From assembly GCA_030762935.1 (NCBI GenBank), contig CM060887.1:17600501-17664500 (forward strand): a stretch of 64,000 nucleotides of DNA, in the 5' to 3' direction. The notes beneath the pieces were generated by a model. It worked only from the letters and a program-made list of their open reading frames with translations, did no database searches and had not been told where the DNA came from. Positions 54,325 through 64,000 of the stretch are shown one piece after another. Origin of the DNA: Hymenopus coronatus. Its lineage: Eukaryota > Arthropoda > Insecta > Mantodea > Hymenopodidae. The translations under genes and the position numbers were made by a program. Position 1 is the stretch's first letter. Each line of letters starts with the position of its first letter.

Positions 54325-55145
54325 TTTTCTTTCTCTTGCATGTATGTACAAGGTACATAGTAGGTACAGAAGGTATTGTAATCCACCCAAAAATTTGATA
54401 CCAGACTTCACTGGAAATGTATGTGAATGGTATAACTCAAGAATGAATCATCAAATACCACACTTGGCATTAAAGTTCAGTATCTCCCAAGGATGTGACA
54501 CAAAGATTATAAGAAAATTTTCCCACCTCAAACTACCCTTTACATAGAAAATTTTTTAACATTTTGATTTGCTCAAAAATGGTTTTAACAATTTTTATTA
54601 AAATATTGTTACTAACGATAATTACATGGAAAATAAACTGTATATCTTGAATTATCTGGGACTAGCCGGAAGTCCTGAAGTCCTCTTCATTCTGGATGAA
54701 TTTTGTGTAACTGGTAAACCATACGAGATGGACTAAAATTTGTTATGCAAAAAATGTAGATCTCGTTAAAATACACAATTTATGCCCTTCACATTTTTGT
54801 TGTAGAGATATCTATTTCTCAGATATTCCTTGTTATTGCATTTACTTTTAAAACACTTTTCTCAGTCAGGAAGTCACCTGTGATTCTTTTGTTTTACTTC
54901 TGGTCTGGCAAAGAAGTGAATATCAATGACAATTATTGCATAGTGACAGCTCTTAAAACATTTGAATATCGCTATAGCATAATACATTTCTTTAGTTCCC
55001 TCCTACTTATAAGGGACTAAATAATAACATTCTGCTATTGCTTATCCCAATTAGCAGGATATAGAAAGAAGAATAATCTTTTGTACGAATTTTCTTTTCT
55101 TTGGAGAACAGCTAGAGAAAGTCAGGTGAGTGTAACACATTAAAT
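54325..55145 (+). repeat. Family A repeat, copy 12
   Basis: Near full length, from GTACATAGTAGGTACAGAAG to GAGAAAGTCAGGTGAGTG. It lies just downstream of the ARL2BP stop. Confidence 0.75.
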
Positions 55146-55499
55146 TAAAGTATGAAACTGAGAAATTTTAATTAGGCTATTATTCCTTCATAGCTATATG
55201 TAATCATTTGGTTATATAAAAAAATGTTGAAATATATAGAATTATAATCATCAATATTTGAGTCCAAAAACAAAAGCAGAAAAAAAAAGTTCTTGAAAGG
55301 TCACGAGTCAACAATTGACAACATCATGACTCCTTTCTAAGATTATATGGTGATGCGCAAGTTGTCAATTTTGTCTAGAATGAGAACAGTATCATGGTGC
55401 TGTTTACTGATGTCCTTCTTGCATCACATTCAGTGCTACAATTACACTTGGTCAGACAAAGCAATAGATTTGTTAATATTTTATTCTTTTCCCTACTAC

Positions 55500-56340
55500 T
55501 TAAGACTGTTCTTTTTCTGTTAAATTTGAGTCATGCAGAAGTGTATGCTACAACCAAGTTCTGGGTTAGCTTTTTTTTGCATTTTTGTTTAGGATTTAAT
55601 TAAAGCTATCCTTCACTATAATCATAAAGAAATTTAACACTTACAGCTAATAATAATAATGATAATAGGACGAAGAATTATATAACAATTGCAGTTACTC
55701 ATTAACTTCGCCTTTAAATTCAAAAAATGAAAAATAAGCATCTCCATCTATTTTTGAAATGGATACTTTTGATTTTGTGCCTATTATGCAAATTAAGAAT
55801 CCCTATCTTCTGTAATAAAAATCACTAGACTACCTATGCAACACATAGCAGTTTGTTTTGGCTCTTCTCGAGACTTGTTGTAAAAAAAAATTAAATAGCC
55901 TTTTATTTATGGACCCTCTTTTAACTAATGCAGTTCTCAGTGTCCCATTCTATACTGGGCATGAAAGACCACTTAATTTTGCTCAGAGGCCTCTTTATCA
56001 GACTTGAGGTTCTTTTACGTGCCATAAATCTATGACACAGGGCCCACAGCTTTACTTCCCTTCTGAAGGAAGCCATGCTAAGGATGCTTGCATACCGCTA
56101 ATATACCCATTATATCATGTTGGTCAGGCTAGCTGTTCCTGCATGAGAAGACAGGCTACAATGTATTGCAAACAGAAATGAGTTATATTGCAAGACACCC
56201 ATTTTATGCCATAACAATTCATTAGAATGCAATCACCAGATTAGGAATAAATTCTTTGTTATTTATAAATTTACTAGACTTCACAACTAGCCCACAGAAT
56301 ATGCCCCTGATGTATTGAAAAATAATATGGGAACTTGTTT
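55500..56340 (+). repeat. Family E repeat, copy 2, with a SINE-4 inserted
   Basis: It matches 43600-44560 in blocks (GCTACAACCAAGTTCTGGGT; CCACAGAATATGCCCCTG). A SINE-4 body at 55930-56095 (minus) interrupts it. Confidence 0.55.
55930..56095 (-). repeat. SINE-4 copy, head missing
   Basis: The body from CCCATTCTATACTGGGCATG to CTTCTGAAGGAAGCCATGCT on the plus strand matches the copy at 19567. Confidence 0.7.
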
Positions 56341-56391
56341 TCCTAAATTTTTGCAATTGGAAATTACTGTGTACATCTTGTAGTTTCGCTT

Positions 56392-56730
56392 CATAGTCAG
56401 CTTACCCTTCCCATATTTAGACTGACACCCCCGTAGGACTTATAAGTGGCCTAGGGGTCAGAAGCCTGTCAAGGAGTCAACAGCATGACACCTCAAAATG
56501 GAGAATCTAGAACAAGTGGTTGGCCCATGAGCATGAGGAAGTGAATGATATAAAATGCAAGCGAAATGGATGATAGAAAAAGTGATGAATGGTAGAATGA
56601 GTGGCAGGGGAAACTGGAGGACCCAGACACTGCTTCGCCCACAAATCCCAAATGCAGGCACTTGGGATCAAACCTGGGCTGCCTAGATGGGAAGCGAGCA
56701 GTCTAACCACTCAGCCACTGTACCACACAT
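56392..56730 (-). repeat. SINE-1 copy
   Basis: The minus strand shows CAGTGGCTGAGTGGTTAGAC (A-box-like), CCCAGGTTTGATCCCAAG (B-box-like) and the body to GGGAAGGGTAAGC. The copy at 37436 is its closest match in the window. Confidence 0.8.
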
Positions 56731-57437
56731 CTTGTAGTACTTTTGCAATTTATGGTGGCAGTTTTTTCTCTTTCTTTTTCCTAAAAACGCTATGCCACCA
56801 ACAAATTCATCATATTTGCCTTTTACTGCATGAAGTAAGGCTTGACACTGAAATACCAGTTAACTCTGCTGATAAATATGTTCTCAGTTGCTAGAACACT
56901 TTTTGCACAGCTTGTATAAAGCATTCAAAATAATCTGTTTTTAACAGTTTCTCTGAATGCCACACTCGCTTATTCTCTTAACTGCACAAGTGCAATGTAT
57001 ACTCACATGCAATTTCTTTTACTTTTACGAAACAGAATACAGTTGAAGACTATTTTATTGATGACTTGCATTTATAATAGTTATGGGTGGTGATTTTTAG
57101 CATTTTGAAATCATAAATTTAGCATTTTATAGTATTAATACATTTTCAATTTAGTATTTTATAGCATTTTGAAGAAAAACATACATCTTGAATTGATTCT
57201 GATAAACGGGAACTGAATTCTCAACAATAACAAAGACACTGATACAATGACAAAATAAAATATTGACATAAATTCTCATTTTTTATATACAAATTTATGC
57301 ACAAATTCTTGTAAATAAAGTAGAGTCCCTTTCTTTAATATTTGTTAAATATGATTATTATTTAAATTAGATAATTATGAAATTGATTTATTTCTGTTTG
57401 CCAAGTTCAGATTTATAATAGTATGTATTTTACATAC

Positions 57438-57536
57438 AGACGAGGGAATTAGTTTCGCATTCCAGATCAATACAGTGGACAACTGTGTCAGAATCATAAA
57501 CATTCCAAGGGTGCACAAACTCATCAGATGCAATTT
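57438..57536 (-). CDS. Candidate internal exon of an unidentified minus-strand gene
   Basis: A strong acceptor (a long pyrimidine tract then CTTCAG) and a GTATGT donor bound 99 bp. One frame reads ASDEFVHPWNVYDSDTVVHC followed by IDLECETNSLV, which looks protein-like. A second frame is also open and hydrophobic. I could not assign a family or connect it by phase to neighbours. Confidence 0.35.
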
Positions 57537-57689
57537 CTGAAGGAAATAAAGAAAGAAAGTAAATTTTAAAAAATCAGTGATTTCACATTTATATAGCATT
57601 TTAGTATAATCGCATTTTCGAAACACATTAAAATGTGATTTAAAGGTCATGAAAAATGAAAATACAAGTGTACAAGACTTTATGAACAT

Positions 57690-57830
57690 TGATAAAATAT
57701 AATAGCATGTCCAGGCCGTGGTCGAAAATTAAAATTATTAAAATAAATTAAATGTTAAAATTAATATAATAATTTTAATTTTCGACCAAGGCCTACAAGC
57801 CCGGACACGTTATATTTTATCAATAATAAC
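57690..57830. repeat. Palindrome, about 65-bp arms
   Basis: GATAAAATATAATAGCATGT on the left pairs with ACGTTATATTTTATC on the right; the inner parts AAAATTAAAATTATTA / TAATAATTTTAATTTT also pair. ACTTTATGAACATT occurs just outside both ends (57680 and 57853), possibly a target-site duplication. The words GGTCGTGAAAGCCTAC also occur at 24755 beside the PLE. Confidence 0.65.
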
Positions 57831-58107
57831 ACCGGTCGTGAAAGCCTACGAGCACTTTATGAACATTTTGCGCTACGTCGCCCTTGCAAAAAATCACCAC
57901 CCCTTATAAGAGTATTTGTATTTTAATATTTTTTGCAGTAAATATAAGAAATCTTTTAAATAAGATTGCAAACTATATTTTCCTTCCAAAAGAGTTACTA
58001 GACTTAACCAGCCAATGGCGTCACACATATACCATGCTTTTGTTTACATTGCCACGCATTTTTACAACAGAGCCAGTGTATAGTCACCCTTCAGTTTTCC
58101 ATTGCAG

Positions 58108-58346
58108 CTAAGTATTGAAAACAAATGCAACTTTGCAATAATTTGCATTTGCAGCCAAAGAAGCTGCATAAGATAAGTTGTTCTTCCATCCCAGAGGAGA
58201 TCTGCAATCAGACTCTGCAATTTCATATGGAATTTGTAGAGGATAGGTGGCACTTCCTTGTACTTCGATTTTTCTGATATGCTTTATGCTAATTATTTCA
58301 TCACTATCTTGGTGCTCACTATTAATCACTTTCACATTCAGCATAT
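58108..58346 (-). CDS. Candidate terminal exon of an unidentified minus-strand gene
   Basis: The acceptor CACCTAG precedes 79 open codons ending in TAG: NVKVINSEHQDSDEIISIKH, EVQGSATYPLQIPYEIAESD, CRSPLGWKNNLSYAASLAAN, then FVFNT and stop. Composition and lack of repeats suggest real coding sequence. I do not recognise the family. No upstream exon was found to 64000 on this strand, so it may be a gene whose other exons are short, or a relic. Confidence 0.4.
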
Positions 58347-58449
58347 CTAGGTGAATGAAGAAGACGGGAATGAAAGATTAATTCAAAATGGAATTTTCCT
58401 CAAGGGGACTGGGAAGTATAAAATGACAAAAGGTTGTGTTTTTTTTTAA

Positions 58450-58690
58450 AACTTAACATCCTCTAACCTGGTTAAGGTTGGTTATATCAGATGACAAATG
58501 AAATTTGTGAAATGGTGCTCAAATAATCTCGGGGTCCATGGCGCTTAAAGTTACTCAACATTTGTCTTCTCAGGTTAAGGTAAAACCCTAAAAAAAAACC
58601 TTATCTGGGTAACTCACCCTAAGCGAGATTCAAACTCGTGACCTGTTGAACATGAGGCAGACACACTGCCACCACACCACTCAGGCGGGT
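58450..58690 (-). repeat. SINE-2 copy
   Basis: The minus strand has GTGTGGTGGCAGTGTGTCTG and a B-box-like GAGTTTGAATCTCGC. The body then runs to CCTTAACCAGG on the plus strand. Confidence 0.8.
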
Positions 58691-58694
58691 TAAA

Positions 58695-58795
58695 AATCTG
58701 AGCTATTGCCAGGATTCGAACAGTGACACTTTTATTTTCATCCTTAGGTAGGTAATATGCTGCTTTAACCACTTGGGCTGCTGTGGTCCCTAAAA
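58695..58795 (-). repeat. tRNA-like SINE head (SINE-3-like)
   Basis: The minus strand reads GCAGCCCAAGTGGTTAAAGC (A-box-like) and GTTCGAATCCTGGC (B-box-like). It directly adjoins the SINE-2 copy. Confidence 0.55.
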
Positions 58796-58869
58796 GGTTT
58801 TAATGGAAAAGAACCTGTGTGCTTCTTCCTGATAGAGAATATTAAATCACCAGGTGTTGCTTTAAGTTT

Positions 58870-59600
58870 TGTAGTTTTAAGCCCCTTTTACTAAAACTTT
58901 TAATATCTCAGCACATGCTAGGGCATCAGAATCCTTATATGAATAAGGCAGGCTGTTCCATCTTGGCTGTATGCCAAAGACCAACAAGTAATCAATGTAG
59001 ATGATTCCGCATACATCCAAACAAACCGAGATCACCTTCTCGGATTTCACCACCTTTGCCTTCTTTGGAGCTGGTTTGCCTTTAAATATTTTGACTGTAC
59101 TTTTGTCTATAGAAAATAGTAGTGTGTCCATGTTTCATCCATAGTTATGTATCAATGCAGAAACTCGTCCTGATTGTGACAGAAATATGCCAAACCAGCT
59201 TTCAAATCGATCACACGATTGCATTTATTCTCCATTGAGAGCAAACACGGCACCCATCTTGTTGAGACCTTTGTCAGACCTAATTTTTGGTGAAAAATTG
59301 AGAACACTGTACTTTGTGATATGCCAGTGGCCTCTACTATTTCGTGAACTTTGATTAGACAATCACTCAACACCATATCCTAGATTTTGGAGGAAGTCAC
59401 TTCTTCTGGACATCTGGATTGATGTTCATCATTTGTGGATGTATGGCCACGTTTAAATTCATTTATCAAATTGTAAATTGTTGGAAACACAACAGCAGAT
59501 GTGCCATGAACTTCAATAACTCGGCTTTTATCTCTCGGTGTTAAGGCTTTTAAATAGAAGTGTTTAATCACCACAACAAAATTATTTTTTTTTCCATCTT
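58870..59600 (-). pseudogene. mariner transposase remnant
   Basis: In three minus-strand frames: KHFYLKALTPRDKSRVIEVH (N-terminal helix-turn-helix), INEFKRGHTSTNDEHQSRCP, EIVEATGISQSTVFSIFHQK, WVPCLLSMENKCNRVIDLKA and then MDETW, the first catalytic Asp, followed by KGKPAPKKAKVV. This is the classic mariner (SETMAR-type) transposase order. Stops and frameshifts separate the parts, and the sequence after the first catalytic region is badly decayed or missing. It is a different lineage from 17420-18650. Confidence 0.85.
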
Positions 59601-60954
59601 TCTAAAGAAGCACAATATTGTTGATTCAATCACCTATGGCAAACGATGGATATAGCTGAAACTTTAACTGCCATTTAGTAAGAGACAACAGTTACTAAAT
59701 ACAAACTTTTTTCGATGCTATGAGTGTAATTTCTTGGATTTTCTAAGGATCTATTTAATGCCCCATGTAGGATCAGAAGGCTAGGGTCTAACTAACTGAA
59801 GCCACTCAGACTTACATTTTTTACACCTAGAGATACCTACATTTCTTGAGTTAGGTGCATGTCCATATGCTTTAGTTTTCAGCTTTCATCTTTATCACTA
59901 TTTATTATCTTTCTTGTATTCTTTTGTTTTAAGAAAATGCACATATTTAACACCTTAATCTAGGTGCAGCAGGATAGCATTTATACTTAAAAATTTTGAA
60001 CACTATATTGTCAAAAACTTCAATTTCTGTTACCAAAAAAGAATAAGACATGAAAATGAACTATCTTAAGAACTTTATCATCTTGTTAAACTAATTTTTC
60101 TCAACAGTTTACCTACTGTTTTATATAAGCTATAATGAAATGAAAAGGAAAATATCAAATTCAATCTAGCCGTAATTATAAATCACTCATTTATTGAAGC
60201 CACATTGCTTCCTTAATTATCAAGTCCTATAACAATACACATTTGATTAAACTGTTAATTATAAACATACATCTGTTTACAGATGCAAAGAAACACCATA
60301 GGAAGAATGCTAGGATTCTAGCAATAAGCTAGTTTACATGCCTGCCTAGTTTATCACACTACTTGCAAACAGTTTGAAACAATGATAAAAATGTTAAATG
60401 GATGATAACCAACAAATGTTTTCATTCAGGTTATAATGTGTTTCAGCAATGAGTGATGTGTATATTTGTAGCCACTGAAGTCTATTGCCTGAAGGTATCC
60501 CTTCAATGTGTTCTCTTACGTCTCATCCTACAAAACTTTTCTTTGCATTTGTATACTGTGTGTGTCTCTCTGAATGTAATATACATAATCATCCATATAT
60601 TATATGCTGTACTTTACAATTTCTTTTCAATATTACACATCTTAATGGCATACCCTTTCATATTATTCTTTTTAACTGAGGCTTTAACACACTAAGGGTA
60701 GTGTGCACTATATTGTTTACTTTGGAAGTAACACTTGCTGCAGAAATTTACAAAAATAGATTACTAAAGTTGTAATTTATTCCAGAAGTAATGCTGGAGA
60801 GCTCAACAGATTTAGTTTTTTAATTATTACTACAGACTAATATCATATGCAAACAAATGTAGATAAGGCAAGACTGCAAACTGTCCAATATTAATTAAAA
60901 CATTACTAAACATTAACTAATTAATTAAGAGTAAAAACATAGATTACACTCAAA
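59601..60954. other. Unrecognised AT-rich sequence
   Basis: No repeat family or exon supported. Confidence 0.5.
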
Positions 60955-61215
60955 CTTCACTCTTGAAATAAAGTAACTTACTTCAAACATGTTTTGGCAG
61001 CTTTTGCTATCATTTTCAATGGAGATTCACTGTTGAACTCATGGTAGCGACCTATAGAGGTCTCTCTTCTGGATAGATGAATTTTGAGATGAATTCGTTT
61101 GTAGCACATCAAAATTTATGGTTTTGTTTTTGCTTTTTAAAACCGTGAGGAAAGCATAGGCTTTCGAAACTAGTCTCTTATAATAAAAGTGTAAGTGACA
61201 TAGTGTTAAAAAACC
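60955..61215. mobile_element. Foldback-like fragment with two hairpin motifs
   Basis: An inverted motif (60984-61018) and a direct motif (61144-61175; stem GAAAGC/GCTTTC then GAAACTAG) flank about 130 bp. The outer sequences (AAAGTAACTTAC versus GTAAGTGACATAGTG) are partly complementary. Confidence 0.55.
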
Positions 61216-63477
61216 AACTCAACAAATTAATACCATAAATATTTATAATATTGTGGTAACAAAAGATGGAAATAAATAATTTATATTACTACAGAAGTCA
61301 GTTCATTTCTCATTGAATGTTTTGTGTTTATGCAATTTACTTGAAGCAATCATTGTTATGTACAATAGGAATGTCAGTGAAATAAATAAATGCTTCTTGG
61401 TACAGCTAATGAAAATCTATGTAAAGAATATGCAATAGAATGCAAGAAAATATCATGCAAAAATGATGTATAAGAAAAGAAATGTCTAGAAAATTATAAA
61501 ACTGGAATTGCACAAATACTGCAGGATTTGATGGTACTATTTGTAGTTATTTAAAAAGTGAATTAGACCCAAATTTGGATATTTCAGTGTTCAAAACATG
61601 AAGAATTTGCTCTTATTGTGAAAAGAAATGAACAGGTTCAGAAACAAAGAGTTCACCTTTGTTGCTTTGGAAAAATTAAGTTTAGGATTATATTAATGAA
61701 CGGCACAAAATAGGTATAGAATAATGTATTATCATTATCCTTTCCAAAGATAGATATAGAAATTTTACCAGAAAAACTGTTTACCTATCACTTGGCAGAT
61801 TCTCAACTAGCAGCTTTGGAACACTTTGGTATTGCTTTAATACACTGCCTTATGCCATGCATTAGCTCGTCAAAACATATTTTTCCCATATATGATACAG
61901 TATCATAGTTCAATTAACAGTTGAGTTACTCCATCCTGGTTGTAAGAGTAAATTCTAACAATATTTTGTTCTTTTTACTTCTGTAGTAATGTACTAAATG
62001 AAGGTACTCTCTGACTTTTACTTCTATAGTAATTTATTCCAGGAGTATCAGAAAGGAGTAAAATATTTTGAAATTGTTTATGCTTGCATGGAATTTATTT
62101 TAACAGTAGCTTATTATGGAAAAAGGGTTTGCTCTAGGTTGTGCACACTGCCTTTATTGTGTCATTTGGTACACATAATACAATTTAACATTTCTACTTT
62201 TGTGATAAAAAGTAGGAAATGTTATAAGATATTTTATTGCAAGATGGTAATAATGTGTACAAGAAAGCTTTGAACATAAATAAATACATTGGAAGTTAAT
62301 TTGTTAGAAAATCAATTGAAATTGCAGAATAATAAGTAAGACCTTGCAAGTAGTTGCTGGTCTATTTTTGCTTATTTTAATATGTGGATGGAACTCAAAA
62401 TTGTGAATATGCATGACAACATAATTAGGCTCATATGAGCTATTCTGATAGACCATTTCATGTAGCATCTGAACATGTCTGAAAGCAAAAAAACTCTAAA
62501 CATCATTAAATTACAATTTAAATACAAAGAGGTCACATGAGAGAACAACATATCCTCATTGGTCTAACATCACCGTTCAGTACATGGTGGTTCGCAGAAA
62601 GAATTTAATATATTTTGCTATGCAATAAGTGTCCATTTCCATTTTATTTTAGTATATGGTATAGTTAGATGTGTAGCATATGTAACAGAACATTTTGATT
62701 TTTGGATCAACATGAATTCTGACCAGATTTTAAACAGAAAGGCTTCATTGTGTTCAGTTCCTCTGTGCGCCAACACATTACAGACTTCCAACTAATTATC
62801 TACATAGCAGAAAATGTTAAATCAGGAATAGCCATTGCTAAGAAAGGATATATCAGAAAATGTACTATTGTGAGGTTCCTTGTGATGTAACTTAAATGTA
62901 TTGTATCCCTTTTCTTTGGTTTTATGCTTAATTTGTTTCTAATGTCAAGCTATGGTAAGAATATATTTCTCACTTTTAATCTATTTAAGAACTGCATTTA
63001 ACATTTCAGATGATCTTTATTACATATTTAATAAAATGTAATAAACACAAACTACCACTGTCTATATTTTCTCATGCCAAATTAAGATCAGATAAAAATC
63101 AAAACTCGTCTTCATTCTATGCTAAGTAATGGACGTCTTTCATTTCCAATAACATTGATCTTAGTCATGTAATAAAACAAAACCTTAATGATTTGCTGCT
63201 CTTTATTTTATTTAATGTTAACAGGCAGCATAATTAGGACTTCCTAGCATTTTGGCATTAATTTCATCTCACAGAGTCAACAAATTCCAACTATTTTCAT
63301 TCTCCCTCATTAACCTTGTGTACACAATACAATTATTAAGCAAAGATAGGCTAGTATAATGAAAAGCATTTTTAAGCCAGACATTTCACTTAATACTTAA
63401 TACATTGCAAATGAGAAATATGATTACTATGCCTCACTGTTATCACGTCTTAGCTTAAATACAAGATTTATGTTAGC
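61216..63477. other. Unrecognised AT-rich sequence
   Basis: Contains a short local repeat (CTTTTACTTCT-TAGTAAT at 61974 and 62016). The 91-codon frame at 61998-62273 shows no family resemblance. Confidence 0.5.
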
Positions 63478-63728
63478 CCGCCTGGGTAGTGTGGTGGTAG
63501 CGTGTCTGCTTCACATTCTAAAGGTCGTGAGTTCGAATCTCACTTAGGGTGAGTAGCCCGGATAAGGTTTTTTTCGGGGTTTTCCCTTATCCTGAGAAGA
63601 CAAATGTTGAGTAACTTTAAGCGCCATGTACTCCGAGATCATTTGAGCTTCATTTCACTAATTTCATTCATTGTCCGATATGATCAATCAGGTTAAAGGA
63701 CGTTAAGCTAAAAAAAAAAAAAAAAAAG
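63478..63728 (+). repeat. SINE-2 copy, best preserved
   Basis: CCGCCTGGGTAGTGTGGTGG (A-box-like), GTCGTGAGTTCGAATCTCAC (B-box-like), AGCCCGGATAAGG, TTATCCTGAGAAGACAAATG, GGTTAAAGGACGTTAAGC and a poly-A tail at 63711-63727. Length is about 250 bp. The clean head and tail suggest a young copy. Confidence 0.9.
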
Positions 63729-64000
63729 ATTTATGTTACCTATTATATTATTATACTTTAGATCTACAAATGTTGGCAGCCATTTTAAAATCTTTATCCA
63801 TAATTTTTATAAAGTGTGAGAATAAAGCTCTAACAAACAATAATTATATGGCAATTTAAGTTTGTACTGAACGATGACATCACAGCTTGGTCAGTATGTC
63901 AGAAGCATTTTTGAGACTTGTGAAATGGGACTTTAAAATATTTTTTCCCTTGCTTTCAAAATCATGTAAAACTACAATGCAATATCATTTTATGTTAGTG

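Noticed and set aside
63478..63560. tRNA gene
   Set aside because: A- and B-box-like sequences are present, but the downstream half does not fold as a tRNA. The unit has a 3' body and poly-A and recurs at four other sites, so it is a SINE.
1..64000. CRISPR array, bacterial operon or integrated virus
   Set aside because: No regularly spaced repeats, ribosome binding sites, dense coding or viral structural/replication genes were seen; retroelement proteins explain the reverse transcriptase signal.

Overview
The window is AT-rich, intron-dominated animal nuclear DNA, almost certainly from an arthropod. The evidence is two conserved metazoan genes split by long introns with GT-AG signals, tRNA-derived SINEs, mariner-type transposons, Penelope-like (PLE) remnants and a jockey-like LINE. 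The LINE reverse transcriptase resembles copies I associate with cockroaches and termites, so a polyneopteran insect is a weak guess. There is no bacterial, CRISPR or rRNA signal.

Positions 1-41399 (minus strand) hold the 5' half of HEATR1/UTP10, a HEAT-repeat protein of the SSU processome that makes 18S rRNA. Thirteen exons join in frame into 1138 codons, starting at an ATG at 41399-41397. The remaining C-terminal half lies beyond the left edge. Intron 2 appears to use a GC donor. Positions 45585-54139 (plus strand) hold a complete five-exon ARL2BP (BART) gene of 152 codons. The two genes are divergent, with about 4.2 kb between start codons. They are unrelated in function: ribosome assembly versus an ARL2/ARL3 effector.

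Most other sequence is repeats. The main classes are: (a) a roughly 1-kb non-coding family ('family A') with about 13 copies; (b) four tRNA-derived SINE groups; (c) foldback elements with long inverted arms; (d) PLE remnants, including a 1.65-kb inverted pair and a copy with 105-bp inverted ends; (e) one LINE fragment with an uninterrupted 504-codon reverse transcriptase frame, antisense to HEATR1; (f) three decayed mariner-type copies; (g) three degraded LINE 3' ends. Nested insertions with target-site duplications date some of these relative to each other.

Two patterns stand out. A hairpin motif (CTGA-n-GA, short stem-loop, then AAACATGT) recurs about 15 times in foldbacks and at the outer ends of PLE remnants, and looks like a hammerhead-ribozyme core. 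Family A is unusually dense and conserved for something with no coding capacity. Positions 56700-64000 hold two unidentified minus-strand exon candidates, a mariner remnant and SINEs, but no gene I can name.
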